From Roseitalea sp. (GTDB lineage: Bacteria > Pseudomonadota > Alphaproteobacteria > Rhizobiales > Rhizobiaceae), in the NCBI GenBank assembly GCA_017642895.1, contig JAEPON010000007.1, positions 62,001-126,000 of the forward strand: DNA of 64,000 nucleotides, read 5' to 3'. The notes below the pieces were generated by a model. It saw only the letters and a list, made by a program, of their open reading frames with translations. It was not told the origin of the DNA and did not search any database. Both the position numbers and the translations under genes were made by a program. Of this stretch, positions 18,837 to 28,552 are shown piece by piece. How positions within the stretch are numbered: position 1 is the stretch's first letter; the number at the start of each line of letters is the position of its first letter.

Positions 18837-19358
18837 GGCCGGCGGCAACAGCCCGGCCCTGAGGGTCCGTACCGCGACGCCGCGCGGCAGTGCGTCGAGC
18901 GTCATGCCGGGCCGGCTGAGAGCCTGCGCCTGCGCCTTGGAGATCAGGAAGCCACGTCCGAAAGGCCCGGCCGGACCGCGACGCTTGAACAGGCGGGCCC
19001 AAAGCGACAGGCCGGGATCGCGCGCCAGACGAAACCGTGCCGCACCCGCCGCGCCGGCTGGCGCGTTGATGTGGGCTTCCACGGTCGCAAGCCAATCACC
19101 CACCAGCCGCGCCCCCGGCGGAAGGATCAGAAGCCAAAGCCCGCGCGCGGCATCCAGCACGGCCGGCATGTCGGCACCGGATGCATCGATGATCGTGCAG
19201 CCGGCAATCTCGCCGACACGTACGGTCTCGTCCGAAGAACCTCCATCCAGCACGATCACATCGCTGATGGCGCCGCTGACCGCATGGCGTACGAGATCGG
19301 GCAACATCTGCGCCAGCCGGTCTTCGTTATTGTGTGTGGGAACCAGGACGGAGAGCAT
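18828..19358 (-). CDS. Short GT2-type glycosyltransferase
   Basis: A 176-residue GT-A protein starting MLSVLVPTHNNEDRLAQML, with the nucleotide-binding opening and a VIVLDGGSSDETV motif near residue 35. A PPGARLVGDWLATVEAH segment stands where the usual DxD-containing region would be, and I do not see a clear DxD. It is much shorter than typical family 2 enzymes (about 250-350 residues), so the acceptor half is reduced. The donor is unknown; loss of activity is possible. Confidence 0.75.
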   Translation of the reverse strand: MLSVLVPTHNNEDRLAQMLPDLVRHAVSGAISDVIVLDGGSSDETVRVGEIAGCTIIDASGADMPAVLDAARGLWLLILPPGARLVGDWLATVEAHINAPAGAAGAARFRLARDPGLSLWARLFKRRGPAGPFGRGFLISKAQAQALSRPGMTLDALPRGVAVRTLRAGLLPPASR

Positions 19359-19480
19359 CCCGCACGCCTATCCGATGTTGCAGCGCAACGCAAAACGGCC
19401 GATTTTGTTCTTGTAATGTTCTCAAATTCGAAATAGGAAAATAATCATCGAACACAGACAGATTCGCACGGGAGCGCGGC

Positions 19481-20644
19481 ATGAAGGCGATTGCCGAAGC
19501 AGATCACATTGCAGGCCATCTCAGCGCCCTGGACGGCGCGGTGGCGGCCAACCAGCACATCGAGGCGTCCGGGATGCGACGCGACATGCGCCGCGTTCGC
19601 GGCCGGGCGAGCGCGATCAATCCCGCCGGACGGTTCGAGGCGCTCAGCCGCACCGAGGAGGATGATGGCTGGCAGAGCCTTGAAGACCTGCCGCCGTTCA
19701 AAACCGAGGTGCAGGTCGAACACGCGCGCACGGTGATCACGCGCAACCAGTCGCCGGACATTTCGTTTGACCGGTCGATCAACCCCTATCGGGGCTGCGA
19801 GCATGGCTGCGTCTATTGCTTCGCGCGCCCGACACATGCCTATGCGGGCCTGTCGGCGGGGGTGGACTTTGAATCGAAACTGTTTGTCAAACCCGATGCG
19901 GCGAGGCTTCTGGAAAAGGAGATCACCCGCAAGGGCTATGAGGCCCGATGCATCGCGATCGGCACCAACACCGATCCCTATCAGCCGATCGAGCGGGACT
20001 GGATGGTGATGCGCTCGATCCTTGAAGTGCTCGAACGCTACAATCATCCGGTCGGTATCGTCACCAAGTCGGCGCTGGTGACGCGCGACATCGACATCCT
20101 GTCGCGCATGGCGTCAAAAGGGCTGGCGAAGGTGGCCGTATCGGTGACCACGATGGACCGGATGCTGGCCCGGACGATGGAGCCAAGGGCCTCGACGCCG
20201 ACAAAGCGTCTCGAGGCGATCCGGGCGCTGGCCGATGCCGGCATTCCGACCTCGGTGATGGTCGCGCCGATCATTCCGGGGCTGAACGATCACGAGATGG
20301 AGCGCATCCTTGATGCGGCGGCCTCGCTGGGTGCGACCCAGGCCGGCTATGTGCTGTTGCGGCTGCCGCTGGAAGTGGCGCCGGTCTTCAAGGAGTGGCT
20401 CCTGCGCCATTATCCCGAGCGCTATCGCCATGTGATGAGCCTGATCCGATCGATGCGCGGCGGCAAGGATTATGACGCCGACTGGAACAAGCGCATGCGC
20501 GGCACCGGCCCCTATGCGTGGCAGATCGCACGCCGCATGGAGATCGCCTGCAAAAGGTTGGGGCTTTCGGGGCGCGGCGCGGCACTGCGCACCGACCTGT
20601 TCGTCAAGCCGGCGCCGAACGGGGAGCAGTTGGCGCTTTTGTGA
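19481..20644 (+). CDS. PA0069-family radical SAM protein
   Basis: A 387-residue radical SAM enzyme with the cluster motif CEHGCVYC near residue 107, followed by FARPTHAY. This is the hallmark of the PA0069 group related to spore photoproduct lyase-like proteins. A TIM-barrel body follows (AIGTNTDPYQPIERDW, then IVTKSALVTRDIDIL). The substrate is unknown. It lies ahead of rnhB, as in many Rhizobiales. Confidence 0.92.
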   Translation: MKAIAEADHIAGHLSALDGAVAANQHIEASGMRRDMRRVRGRASAINPAGRFEALSRTEEDDGWQSLEDLPPFKTEVQVEHARTVITRNQSPDISFDRSINPYRGCEHGCVYCFARPTHAYAGLSAGVDFESKLFVKPDAARLLEKEITRKGYEARCIAIGTNTDPYQPIERDWMVMRSILEVLERYNHPVGIVTKSALVTRDIDILSRMASKGLAKVAVSVTTMDRMLARTMEPRASTPTKRLEAIRALADAGIPTSVMVAPIIPGLNDHEMERILDAAASLGATQAGYVLLRLPLEVAPVFKEWLLRHYPERYRHVMSLIRSMRGGKDYDADWNKRMRGTGPYAWQIARRMEIACKRLGLSGRGAALRTDLFVKPAPNGEQLALL

Positions 20645-20814
20645 TTGCCGATTGGCACCGGCAAGCGCGCGGCCCGTCCCCCGCCGTCTTTCGCTGCCGA
20701 TGCCATGGTTCGCCCCGCCCGGGCGGCGTCCCCTGTCGCCTGTCCGCCGACTTGCCGACGGCGGCCAAGCGGGTGAACCTTGCGGCGAATCGGGTGGCGT
20801 GTGATGGCTCTGCC

Positions 20815-21477
20815 ATGACATTGCACGCCTCCGGTTCGCCGCTTTTGTTCGAGGCCGGCCCGCAAGGGCCGGACTTTTCGTTCGAGGATGCGCTGCGCGA
20901 CAGCGGTCATCATTGCGTCGCCGGCGTCGATGAAGCCGGGCGAGGCCCTTTGGCCGGCCCGGTCGTGGCAGCGGCGGTCGTCCTCGACCAAACAAAGCCC
21001 ATCGAAGGCCTGACCGATTCCAAGGCGCTGACGGCGAAGCGGCGCAACATTCTGTTCGATGCGGTCATGGCCGATGCGCGCGCCGTCAGCGTGGCGAGCG
21101 TGTGTGCGGCCAGCATCGATGCCTCCGACATCCGCAAGGCGAGCCTTGCGGCGATGCGCGCCTGCGTGACGGGCCTTGCGCCGCGCGCCGATGCGGCGCT
21201 GTTCGATGGCCGTGATGTTCCGCCAGGGTTGCCGACGGAACTGACGGCCAAGTCGGTGATCAAGGGCGATGCGCGCTGCCTGTCGGTGGCCGCCGCCTCG
21301 ATCGTAGCCAAGGTCAGCCGGGACCGCATGCTCGCGACCCTGTGCACGGCGCATCCGGGCTATGGCCTGTCCGGCCACAAGGGCTATGGCTCGGCCGCCC
21401 ATCGCGACGCGATTGGCCGGCTTGGCGGCGTCGTGCGCCTGCACCGTTTCACCTTCCGCCCGCTCTCGGAGCGTTGA
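20815..21477 (+). CDS. rnhB: Ribonuclease HII
   Basis: Removes ribonucleotides and RNA-DNA hybrids. The 220-residue protein has the active-site opening VDEAGRGPLAGPVVAAAV near residue 40 (D and E), LTDSKAL near 68, and SIVAKVSRDRML near 168. The start ATG at 20815 is chosen at MTLHASGSP; the longer upstream frame is not protein-like. The 170 bases between it and the radical SAM gene hold no other gene that I can see. Confidence 0.96.
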   Translation: MTLHASGSPLLFEAGPQGPDFSFEDALRDSGHHCVAGVDEAGRGPLAGPVVAAAVVLDQTKPIEGLTDSKALTAKRRNILFDAVMADARAVSVASVCAASIDASDIRKASLAAMRACVTGLAPRADAALFDGRDVPPGLPTELTAKSVIKGDARCLSVAAASIVAKVSRDRMLATLCTAHPGYGLSGHKGYGSAAHRDAIGRLGGVVRLHRFTFRPLSER

Positions 21478-21505
21478 CCGCACGTTCCGCGGGCGATCGC
21501 TGCGC

Positions 21506-21532
21506 AAACAAAAACCGCGCCCAAGGGCGCGG
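21506..21532 (-). terminator. Rho-independent terminator of the F0 ATP synthase operon
   Basis: On the minus strand, an 8-bp perfect stem (CCGCGCCC / GGGCGCGG, 2-base loop, 21515-21532) is followed by TTTTTGTTT. It is 30 bases past the atpF stop. Confidence 0.85.
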
Positions 21533-21562
21533 CATCGATATCGCGACGGGGCGAGCCGGCGG

Positions 21563-22045
21563 TCAGTTCATGTGCGTTTTGACCTGTTCGATCGACGCCT
21601 TGAAGAGATCGCCGCGCGTCTTGGCGGTCATCTTGTCCCCGAGCAAGTGCTCGGCGGCTGCGACCGAAACATCGACCGCCGTCGCGCGCACCGCATTGAC
21701 CGCGTCGAGTTCGGCCTGGGCGATCTTCTGCTCGGCCAGCGTGGTGCGGCGCGCCACATATTCGTCGGTCTTCTGCTTGGCCTCGGCGGTGATATGCTCG
21801 GCCTCGCTCTTGGCCGCCTCGACGATGCTCTGCGCCTCGCTTTCGGCTTCCTTGCGCTTGCGCTGATATTCGGCCAGCAATTGCTGCGCCTCTTCGCGCA
21901 ACCGGCGCGCCTCTTCCAGTTCGTTGCGGATCTTGTCGCTGCGGTCGTCAAGGCTGCGTGTGACCAGCCCCGGCACCTTGTAATAGATGACGATGCCGAA
22001 GAACAGGATCAGGCCGATCAGCGACCAGAACGTTGCATCAAACAT
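21563..22045 (-). CDS. atpF: F0F1 ATP synthase subunit b
   Basis: A 160-residue peripheral stalk subunit with one N-terminal membrane helix (FWSLIGLILFFGIVIYY). A long charged coiled coil follows (residues 35-140), and the C-terminus ends in ASIEQVKTHMN. It is the last gene of the F0 operon atpI-atpB-atpE-atpF'-atpF, read right to left, and pairs with the divergent b' subunit upstream. This two-b form is usual in alphaproteobacteria. Confidence 0.95.
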   Translation of the reverse strand: MFDATFWSLIGLILFFGIVIYYKVPGLVTRSLDDRSDKIRNELEEARRLREEAQQLLAEYQRKRKEAESEAQSIVEAAKSEAEHITAEAKQKTDEYVARRTTLAEQKIAQAELDAVNAVRATAVDVSVAAAEHLLGDKMTAKTRGDLFKASIEQVKTHMN

Positions 22046-22067
22046 GGTTGCGTCCTTTCAGACCCGA

Positions 22068-22604
22068 TCAGCCGCGCGCCGCGCCGACGGCCTTGGTCAA
22101 TTCGGCCTTGGTCACCGATGTGCCGATCAATTGATCGACGATCTGGGCCGTCGTGTCGGTGGCGATGGAGCCGACTTCGGCCATGGCCTTTTCGCGAATT
22201 GAGGCGATCCGGCTTTCGGCTTCTTCGAGCTTGGTGGCCAGTTCGGCTTCCACCTTCTGGCGCTCGGCCTCGGCTTCCGCCTTGGCCTTGTCGCGCGCCT
22301 TCTGACCGATCTCGCCGGCCGTCGTGCGCGCCTGCGCCAGTTCCTGCTCATAGGCGGCATGCGCCTCGTCGGCCTTTTCCTGGAGGTCGCGGGCCATGTC
22401 GAGATCGCCGGCGATGCGATCCTGCCGCGTCTCCAGAATCTCGCCGATGCGCGGCGAGATCACCTTGGCGATGAACCAGTAGAAAAACCCGAAGGTGATG
22501 GCCAGCCAGAAGAGCTGCGATGCAAAGGTCGAGGAATCGAAAGGCGGGAAGACCTTTTCACCCTCGCTTGCGGCTTCGGCAGCGATCGCGGCGGTGACAA
22601 ACAT
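22068..22604 (-). CDS. atpG: F0F1 ATP synthase subunit b'
   Basis: A 178-residue second stalk subunit (b'). An alanine-rich N-terminal extension precedes the helix LFWLAITFGFFYWFIAKVISPRIGEIL, then a coiled coil rich in Lys/Glu/Ala. In alphaproteobacteria b' and b form a heterodimer. Here it precedes atpF with 22 bases between. It follows atpE after a 126-base spacer that contains a stable hairpin. Confidence 0.92.
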   Translation of the reverse strand: MFVTAAIAAEAASEGEKVFPPFDSSTFASQLFWLAITFGFFYWFIAKVISPRIGEILETRQDRIAGDLDMARDLQEKADEAHAAYEQELAQARTTAGEIGQKARDKAKAEAEAERQKVEAELATKLEEAESRIASIREKAMAEVGSIATDTTAQIVDQLIGTSVTKAELTKAVGAARG

Positions 22605-22691
22605 GGCTAAACCTCAATCAAGCTGGGCCGAGGGCGGGTCCGGGAACCACGCCGCCGGGGGACGTCCGCAACGCGGTCGCCCAAGCCGTTG

Positions 22692-22716
22692 CGGCGCGCC
22701 TCTTGTCGGCGCGCCG
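22692..22716 (-). repeat. Stem-loop between atpE and atpF' (possible mRNA processing hairpin)
   Basis: A perfect 9-bp stem (CGGCGCGCC / GGCGCGCCG) with a 7-base loop (TCTTGTC on the plus strand) lies 15 bases downstream of the atpE stop. There is no T-tract, so full termination is unlikely. It could stabilise atpE mRNA or partly terminate, favouring the c subunit. Confidence 0.55.
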
Positions 22717-22730
22717 GGTGCCGGTTGCGA

Positions 22731-22958
22731 TCAGACCGCAAACAGCAGCAGCAGCGCGACCAGCAGCGAGAAGATGCCCAGCGCCTCGGTCACGGCGAAG
22801 CCAAAGATCAGGCGGCCGAACTGGCCGTCGGCTGCCGAGGGATTGCGCAGCGCGCCCGACAGGTAGTTGCCGAAGATCGACCCCACGCCGATGGCGGCGC
22901 CGCCCATGCCGAGACAGGCGATACCGGCGCCGATGAACTTTGCTGCTTCCGCTTCCAT
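22731..22958 (-). CDS. atpE: F0F1 ATP synthase subunit c
   Basis: The 75-residue c-ring subunit has two hydrophobic helices (residues 8-32 and 50-75) joined by a polar [10 protein letters not shown] loop. The ion-binding carboxylate is Glu58 (FAVTEALG). A strong AAAGGAG site precedes the ATG. The c-ring needs many copies per complex, and the strong RBS and flanking hairpins are consistent with enhanced expression. Confidence 0.96.
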   Translation of the reverse strand: MEAEAAKFIGAGIACLGMGGAAIGVGSIFGNYLSGALRNPSAADGQFGRLIFGFAVTEALGIFSLLVALLLLFAV

Positions 22959-22999
22959 GATGAACTCCTTTGAACGAAGAATATGCGGGATGGCGATGT

Positions 23000-23015
23000 G
23001 CGGCCGGGCGGCCGC
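23000..23015 (-). repeat. GC-rich hairpin between atpB and atpE
   Basis: A perfect 6-bp stem (GCGGCC / GGCCGC) closes a 4-base loop. It lies just past the atpB stop (23022) and upstream of the strong atpE ribosome-binding site. Together with 22692-22716 it brackets atpE. Confidence 0.5.
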
Positions 23016-23021
23016 GTTGAA

Positions 23022-23774
23022 CTAGTGGCTCGGGTGCAATGCGTCGTTGAGATACATGCAGGTGAGAACCGCGAAGACGTAGGCCTGCAGGAACGCGACC
23101 AGAAACTCGAGCGCCGTGATGGCAACGACCATGATCAGCGGCAGGATCGCGCCGGCGACACCGGCCGCGCCCAGCGCGCCGAGCGACACGACGAAGCCCG
23201 CGAACACTTTCAATGTGATGTGGCCGGCCAGCATGTTGGCGAACAGGCGCACCGAAAGGCTGATCGGCCGGGACAGGAACGAGATTATCTCGATCAGGAC
23301 GACCAGCGGCACCAGATAGCCCGGCACCCCTTCGGGCACGAACAGGCCGAGGAACTTCAGACCATGCTTCATGAAGCCGTAGACGACGACCGTTCCGATA
23401 ACCAGCATTGCCAGCGCGAAGGTAACGATGATGTGGCTGGTGACCGTGAAGAAATAGGGGAACATGCCGAACATGTTGGCGAACAGAACGAACATGAACA
23501 GCGAGAAGACGAACGGGAAGAAGCGCATGCCCTGCGTTCCGGCCGCATCGCGCAGCATGGACGCGACGAATTCGTACGACAGTTCGGCCATCGACTGCAG
23601 CCGGCTGGGCACCAGGCCCCGGTTGGCGCTGCCGAAATAGAGAAAAGCGGATGCGGCGGCGACGCTTGCGACCATGAACAGCGACGAGTTGGTGAACGAA
23701 AGATCCAGTCCGGCGACGTTCTCGAGCGGAACGATGCGGGTGATTTCAAACTGCTTGATGGGATCGTTCGCCAC
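23022..23774 (-). CDS. atpB: F0F1 ATP synthase subunit a
   Basis: The 250-residue proton channel subunit. Multiple helices are visible, and the essential arginine lies in [14 protein letters not shown] near residue 175. The start is a GTG at 23774 (V read as M, then [10 protein letters not shown]), chosen because GGAG lies 9 bases upstream and the longer open frame has no ATP synthase similarity. It is second in the operon, 77 bases after atpI. Confidence 0.96.
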   Translation of the reverse strand: MANDPIKQFEITRIVPLENVAGLDLSFTNSSLFMVASVAAASAFLYFGSANRGLVPSRLQSMAELSYEFVASMLRDAAGTQGMRFFPFVFSLFMFVLFANMFGMFPYFFTVTSHIIVTFALAMLVIGTVVVYGFMKHGLKFLGLFVPEGVPGYLVPLVVLIEIISFLSRPISLSVRLFANMLAGHITLKVFAGFVVSLGALGAAGVAGAILPLIMVVAITALEFLVAFLQAYVFAVLTCMYLNDALHPSH

Positions 23775-23851
23775 CGCGCTTTTCTCCGTCCTGTCGGGCC
23801 ACGACGCCCATCTTCGCTTGTCCGCCCGTCGGACCGAAAATCCGTCTGGCG

Positions 23852-24262
23852 CTAGTCGCCGGCACCGTTGCCGCGCAACCGCTCTCCCCTTGCGCCATCC
23901 GCAGGCTGGGCCACCCGGCCCGCAGCGCGCAAGACATTCAAGACGCCAGCCGCAAATCCCAGAAACAGGAACACGATCAATCCCCAAGGGGTCGTGCCGG
24001 CCAACAGATCGAGCAGATACCCCAGTCCCGCACCCACCAGAATGCCGGCGACGAACTCGCTGGACATCTTGAGGGCCGCACCGAAGCCGGAGCCTGCTCC
24101 CTCCTGCCGCCCCTCTTCAGCCGCGTCCCGCTTGGGGGCACGTTGCGCCAGCGCGTCCTCAAGCGCCTGGCGCCGCTGTTCCAGATCGGCATTCGGATTT
24201 GAGATGACACGCCCGGCCTGCTCGTCGGTGGCCGGGGTGCGTGTTGGCTTTTTCACTGCCAT
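23852..24262 (-). CDS. atpI: ATP synthase protein I
   Basis: A 136-residue AtpI: a hydrophilic, proline- and charge-rich N-terminal half, then two membrane helices ([21 protein letters not shown] and [20 protein letters not shown]). AtpI assists c-ring assembly and cation supply. It starts [10 protein letters not shown] at 24262. It is the first gene of the operon, downstream of a clear promoter. Confidence 0.92.
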   Translation of the reverse strand: MAVKKPTRTPATDEQAGRVISNPNADLEQRRQALEDALAQRAPKRDAAEEGRQEGAGSGFGAALKMSSEFVAGILVGAGLGYLLDLLAGTTPWGLIVFLFLGFAAGVLNVLRAAGRVAQPADGARGERLRGNGAGD

Positions 24263-24315
24263 GCCCCTGAACCGTAACGCGCGAGACGGGCTGAAGGCCC
24301 CCTCAAATTGCGCGC

Positions 24316-24344
24316 AACATAGTTTCGGCCCTGTCATTCGTCAA
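24316..24344 (-). promoter_or_regulatory. Sigma-70 type promoter of the atp operon
   Basis: On the minus strand: TTGACG (24344-24339), 17 bases, TATGTT (24321-24316). The spacing is ideal. It lies about 54 bases upstream of the atpI start, and nothing else in the 200-base gap looks better. Confidence 0.7.
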
Positions 24345-24468
24345 GGCGGATTGGGCACTGCAAAAAGACCGGAAAAATACTTTTAATTCAGATAGTTGTA
24401 TCGTCCTTGCCGATTCGTCGCACAGGACGGCGACGGGCTTTAGACCAAATGCCGACGCGCCCCGCCGA

Positions 24469-25629
24469 TCAGCTCCAACCACCGCCATAGGTGCGGTAGA
24501 AGATGTGCAGGCCGATACGTGTCAGGCGCTTCATCGACCGCGCCCAGCGCGGATTGACGTAGGTGGCATGGTAATGGGTGGATGAACCGACCTCGTCGAG
24601 CCAGATCTTGCCGGCCGTCGTCGCCATGGCGATGTCTTTTGCCTTTTGCCACATGTGCGGCTCGGTGATCCGGTCGCGAATGCCGTCGCAGGCAAACGAG
24701 AACTGGCAGCGGTTGCGCCAGTGCCGGTTCTGATAGACGACGCCGCAAACCGAATTGGGGAAGGACGGATTGCGGACGCGGTTGAGAATCACCTGGGCGA
24801 CCGCGGCCTGGCCGCGCGCGATCTCGCCGCGTGCCTCGAAATAGATGCCTTCGGCGAGGCATTTTTGCTCCCGATTGGAGAAGACGCGCGGCGGCAGCGG
24901 GCTGCTGGCCCAGGCATGGTCGTTTTCCGGCACGGGCGGGATGAACCGGCCGCGTTGGGCCGGCTCGTTGCGCAGCAGGCTGGCGAACGGCGATTCTTCC
25001 GCGAAATCGGCTTCCGGCGGTGCATAAGCCGTCGCCAGGATGTCCGGATTGGCGTTGGTGACCAGGGACGCGATCATCGAGGACACCTGCGGCTCGGGCG
25101 CCGGCTTGCGGACATGGAATGCCGCGGCGATCTGCATCTCTTCGCCGCGGATCTCCGGTTTGACGAACGCCATCTGCATGCCGTCTTCAAGCGAGGGTCG
25201 CAGCAGGCTGGATTGGCGCTCGAGGATCGAGCCCGCCGAAAAATCCTTGGGCGGCGCGGCGGGAACGACGGCGGCGATGCGGCCCGACTTTTCGGTGCGG
25301 TTGATGCGTGCCTCGTCGGGCGTATCCGGCAGAACCTGTTTCTCGCTGATCACGGCGATCGGCCCGACGCCCGATTGCGCGCCATCGGGTTTGCGGATCG
25401 CGCCGGTGACACCGCTATCGGTCGGAAAGCGCACTTCGGCGGAATGGATCGAACCGACGCCGGCCCGACTGACATGCATCAGCCAGCGGTCTTCGGCAGC
25501 GGTATCCAGGCCCGACACAAGAACCGACATGTCCTGAAGGGACATTTGCGACGGATTGGCGACAACGACAGCGGAGGCGAACGCAACCGGCACGATGAAC
25601 CTCGTGCCAAAAAGACGCAGAAAACGCAC
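24469..25629 (-). CDS. Cell wall hydrolase, SleB type
   Basis: A 386-residue exported peptidoglycan hydrolase. The N-terminus is a signal anchor (FIVPVAFASAVVVA). A long low-similarity middle (residues 30-250, Ala/Pro rich) leads to the C-terminal SleB domain (LAEGIYFEARGEIARGQAA, then VILNRVRN). The likely catalytic Glu is in YFEARGE, and a YHATYVNPRWA block ends it. The start is a GTG at 25629 (GGAG 7 bases upstream); an upstream TTG at 25653 fits less well. Confidence 0.9.
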   Translation of the reverse strand: MRFLRLFGTRFIVPVAFASAVVVANPSQMSLQDMSVLVSGLDTAAEDRWLMHVSRAGVGSIHSAEVRFPTDSGVTGAIRKPDGAQSGVGPIAVISEKQVLPDTPDEARINRTEKSGRIAAVVPAAPPKDFSAGSILERQSSLLRPSLEDGMQMAFVKPEIRGEEMQIAAAFHVRKPAPEPQVSSMIASLVTNANPDILATAYAPPEADFAEESPFASLLRNEPAQRGRFIPPVPENDHAWASSPLPPRVFSNREQKCLAEGIYFEARGEIARGQAAVAQVILNRVRNPSFPNSVCGVVYQNRHWRNRCQFSFACDGIRDRITEPHMWQKAKDIAMATTAGKIWLDEVGSSTHYHATYVNPRWARSMKRLTRIGLHIFYRTYGGGWS

Positions 25630-25751
25630 TGACCAACTCCGAAATGCTTGCAACGCAACGCGAACGAGCAGGACAATGCCGCATTAACCTTGATGAGCCG
25701 TTAAGTGGCCGGTCAATTCTTGTTAAGACGCCGTTGGCGCCGCAAATGCCG

Positions 25752-27176
25752 TCACTTCCGGCGTTTGGCCCTGCCCGCAAACGGGTTGTCGGGCGAGCGC
25801 AGCATCAGCCGGACCGGCACGCCGGGCAGGTCGAAATCCTCGCGCAATGCATTGGTCAGGTAGCGCAGATAGGAGGCTGGCAGCGCATCGGGCCGCGAAC
25901 ATGACAGGACAAAGCCCGGCGGGCGCGTCTTGGCCTGGGTGATGTATTTGAGCTTGATGCGGCGGCCCGAGACGGCCGGCGGCGGATGGTGCTGGGCAAC
26001 GGCATCGAGCCATTTGTTGAGCCGGGCCGTCGCAACGCGCCGGTTCCATACCTTGTGGGTGGCGACGATCTCCTCCATCAGCCGGTCGAGGCCATAGCCG
26101 GTTTCGCCCGAGACGGGGATCGCGCGCACGCCGCGGATTTGCGGCAGAAGGCGGGCGGTGCGTTCATGCAGGTCGGCCAGCCGTTCCTGCCGGTCCTCGA
26201 CCAGATCCCATTTGTTGAAGGCGATCACGGGCGCCCTGCCCTCGCGCGCGATCAGGTCAACGATCTGCAAATCCTGCTTTTCGAACGGGATCATCGAATC
26301 GAGCACCACGACGACCACCTCGGCGAACCGGATCGCGCGCAGCGCGTCACCGACCGACAGCTTTTCGAGCTTTTCCTGCACCCGTGCCTTGCGGCGCATG
26401 CCGGCCGTGTCGAACAGGCGCACCTTGCGGCCGCGCCACTGCCAGTCGACGGAGATCGAATCGCGCGTGATGCCCGCTTCCGGGCCGGTCAAAAGGCGTT
26501 CCTCGCCGACCAGGCGGTTGATCAACGTCGACTTGCCGGCATTGGGACGGCCGACGATGGCGATGCGCAACGGTTTGGTGTCGTCATAGGCCGGCTCTTC
26601 GCCTTCGGGCACGTCCCCGACGGCGATGTCGGTTTCGGCTTCATCGGCGTCTTCATCACGCTCATGGGCGAGAGCGCGGTCCTCGCCGATGGCATCGACC
26701 ATCGCGTCACGCAGATCACCCAGCCCCTGGCCGTGTTCGGCGGACACGGGCACCGCCTCGCCGAGACCGAGCGCATAGGCATCGTAAAGGCCGGCTTCGG
26801 CGCCGCGTGCCTCGGCCTTGTTGGCGACCAGCACGACCGGCTTGCCGGAGCGGCGCAAAATGTCAGCGAAGGTCTGGTCGGCGGCGGTCAGGCCGTTCTT
26901 GGCATCGACCAGAAAAAGCGCCAGATCGGCTTCGCCGACGGCGATTTCCGTTTGGGCGCGCATGCGGCCGGGCAGCGTTGCCGCATCACCCTCCTCAAGG
27001 CCGGCGGTGTCGATGACATCAAAGCGCAGATCGACAAGCCGCGCCTCGTGGCGGCGCCGGTCGCGCGTGACGCCGGGCTCGTCATGCACCAGCGCCAGCT
27101 TGCGGCCCACCAGACGGTTGAACAGCGTCGACTTGCCGACATTGGGCCGGCCGACAATGGCAACGGTGAACGACAT
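25752..27176 (-). CDS. der: Ribosome-associated GTPase Der (EngA)
   Basis: A 474-residue GTPase with two tandem G domains, essential for 50S assembly. The first P-loop is [14 protein letters not shown] (residue 8) and the second is [14 protein letters not shown] (near 210), each with NKAE/NKWD-type motifs. A KH-like domain follows. An acidic linker ([10 protein letters not shown]) joins the G domains. It is 3 bases after the YfgM-like gene. Confidence 0.97.
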   Translation of the reverse strand: MSFTVAIVGRPNVGKSTLFNRLVGRKLALVHDEPGVTRDRRRHEARLVDLRFDVIDTAGLEEGDAATLPGRMRAQTEIAVGEADLALFLVDAKNGLTAADQTFADILRRSGKPVVLVANKAEARGAEAGLYDAYALGLGEAVPVSAEHGQGLGDLRDAMVDAIGEDRALAHERDEDADEAETDIAVGDVPEGEEPAYDDTKPLRIAIVGRPNAGKSTLINRLVGEERLLTGPEAGITRDSISVDWQWRGRKVRLFDTAGMRRKARVQEKLEKLSVGDALRAIRFAEVVVVVLDSMIPFEKQDLQIVDLIAREGRAPVIAFNKWDLVEDRQERLADLHERTARLLPQIRGVRAIPVSGETGYGLDRLMEEIVATHKVWNRRVATARLNKWLDAVAQHHPPPAVSGRRIKLKYITQAKTRPPGFVLSCSRPDALPASYLRYLTNALREDFDLPGVPVRLMLRSPDNPFAGRAKRRK

Positions 27177-27179
27177 GGC

Positions 27180-27851
27180 TCAGCCTTCGGCGACCGCGCC
27201 GCTGGCCACGATCAGCTCGACCATCGTCTGTGCGCGGCCGGCAACACCCTGCGGCGCGAACTCATCGTTGAGAATCTCGTCGAACAGGCGCTTGGCGTCG
27301 GCATGCCGATCTTCGTTCCATGCTGCCAAGCCCATCGCCTCGCGCGCCGAATGGCGCAGCGGATTGTCGGGCGCCGTCAATTGCTCGGCGCGGCCGGCGA
27401 CATCGGTGTAGGTGCCGTGATCGACCAGCACGTAAGCGGCGCGCAGGCGCGCCATGTCGCGCAACGCGACGGGAACGGAGCTGTCCGCGGCGATCGCATC
27501 GAACGCTGTGATGGCGGCGTCGGTTTCGCCCTGCTCCAACTGCACCGTCGCCGCACGCATCCGTGCAAGCACCGGGTACTGGCCGAACCCGTCTGCCTCC
27601 AGCGCTTGCAAGCGCTCCATGGCGGCGTCGGACTGGCCGTCATTGGCAAGGTTCAGCGCTTCGAGAAACCGGTCGCCCGATGCCGACGCCTGACGGGCGC
27701 TGTACCACTCCCAGCCGCGATAGCCGGCGGTCGCGGCAATGATCAGCACCGCGCCGGCGACGATCAGCACACCGAACCGCTCCCAGAAGCTTTTGAGCCG
27801 GTCGGAGCGCAGCTCCTCCTCGACCTCGCGGAAAAAACCGTCGTCGGACAT
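27180..27851 (-). CDS. Membrane-anchored TPR protein (YfgM-like)
   Basis: A 223-residue protein with a short cytoplasmic N-terminus (MSDDGFFREVEEELRSDR), one membrane helix (GVLIVAGAVLIIAATAGYRG, residues 27-46), and a helical TPR-like periplasmic part. This fits the YfgM/DUF2133 group, which associates with SecYEG and chaperones. Adjacency to der is conserved in many bacteria, supporting the call. Confidence 0.85.
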   Translation of the reverse strand: MSDDGFFREVEEELRSDRLKSFWERFGVLIVAGAVLIIAATAGYRGWEWYSARQASASGDRFLEALNLANDGQSDAAMERLQALEADGFGQYPVLARMRAATVQLEQGETDAAITAFDAIAADSSVPVALRDMARLRAAYVLVDHGTYTDVAGRAEQLTAPDNPLRHSAREAMGLAAWNEDRHADAKRLFDEILNDEFAPQGVAGRAQTMVELIVASGAVAEG

Positions 27852-27926
27852 CACACTACCCAGCAGATCAAAACGTTGCGCCGCTTTAGCGGCAAATCGC
27901 ACGCATTGTAAGTGGGACCAGCCGCC

Positions 27927-28499
27927 TCACATGGCAACGGGTGGCACGCCGAACAGCCAGGCATGGCCCTGCAGGATCAGCCACAGATAAAGCGCCAAGC
28001 CGACGACCGCGGCGATGCCGTCGTAAAGGACGGCCGGATCATCATAGACCGGATCGCCGCGACGTTTCACCGAAATACGGTTCCAGACGGCCCAGGCGAG
28101 AAACGCGCCAAACAAAATCAGCGATGCCAGATCGCCGTTGGCGAGCAGATGCCCGAACGCCCAGACCTTCACGCCCAGGATCATCGGATGCTTGACGGCG
28201 CGTTTGATGTAGCCGGCCGGCAATTGCGAGGCGACCAGAAGAACCAGCGCCGGCAGCATCAGGAGCAAATTGATGTGCGCCATCCAGGTCGGTGGAACCC
28301 AAAGAATTGGCGAGACGAAACGGGCCTGACCAAAGCCCCAGATCAGCAGCACGAAACCGAGCAGGGAAACAACCGAATAGAGACCTTTCCAGAACCCCTC
28401 GCCACGATCGGCGATCACACCGTCGCGAAAATCGGGCGCGACCATGCGCACCGAATGGATGCCCAGAAACACTATGAGGCCCGCCACAAGCCAGATCAT
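27927..28499 (-). CDS. NnrU family membrane protein
   Basis: A 190-residue polytopic protein with five or six hydrophobic helices and the family motif around HPMILGVKVWAFGHLLANGDLASLILFG near the middle. NnrU proteins are named from nitric oxide metabolism but are also found in organisms without denitrification; no denitrification genes are visible here. The ATG at 28499 is chosen because GGGAG lies 7 bases before it; a GTG at 28505 is too close to that site. Confidence 0.88.
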   Translation of the reverse strand: MIWLVAGLIVFLGIHSVRMVAPDFRDGVIADRGEGFWKGLYSVVSLLGFVLLIWGFGQARFVSPILWVPPTWMAHINLLLMLPALVLLVASQLPAGYIKRAVKHPMILGVKVWAFGHLLANGDLASLILFGAFLAWAVWNRISVKRRGDPVYDDPAVLYDGIAAVVGLALYLWLILQGHAWLFGVPPVAM

Positions 28500-28552
28500 C
28501 GGCACACTCCCGCAACTTGCGCCCTTGCCCGGCGCTTTCTATCGTCATCCCT

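Noticed and set aside
25986..27911. 641-residue open frame opposite der and the YfgM-like gene
   Set aside because: Shadow frame; both genes on the other strand are certain.
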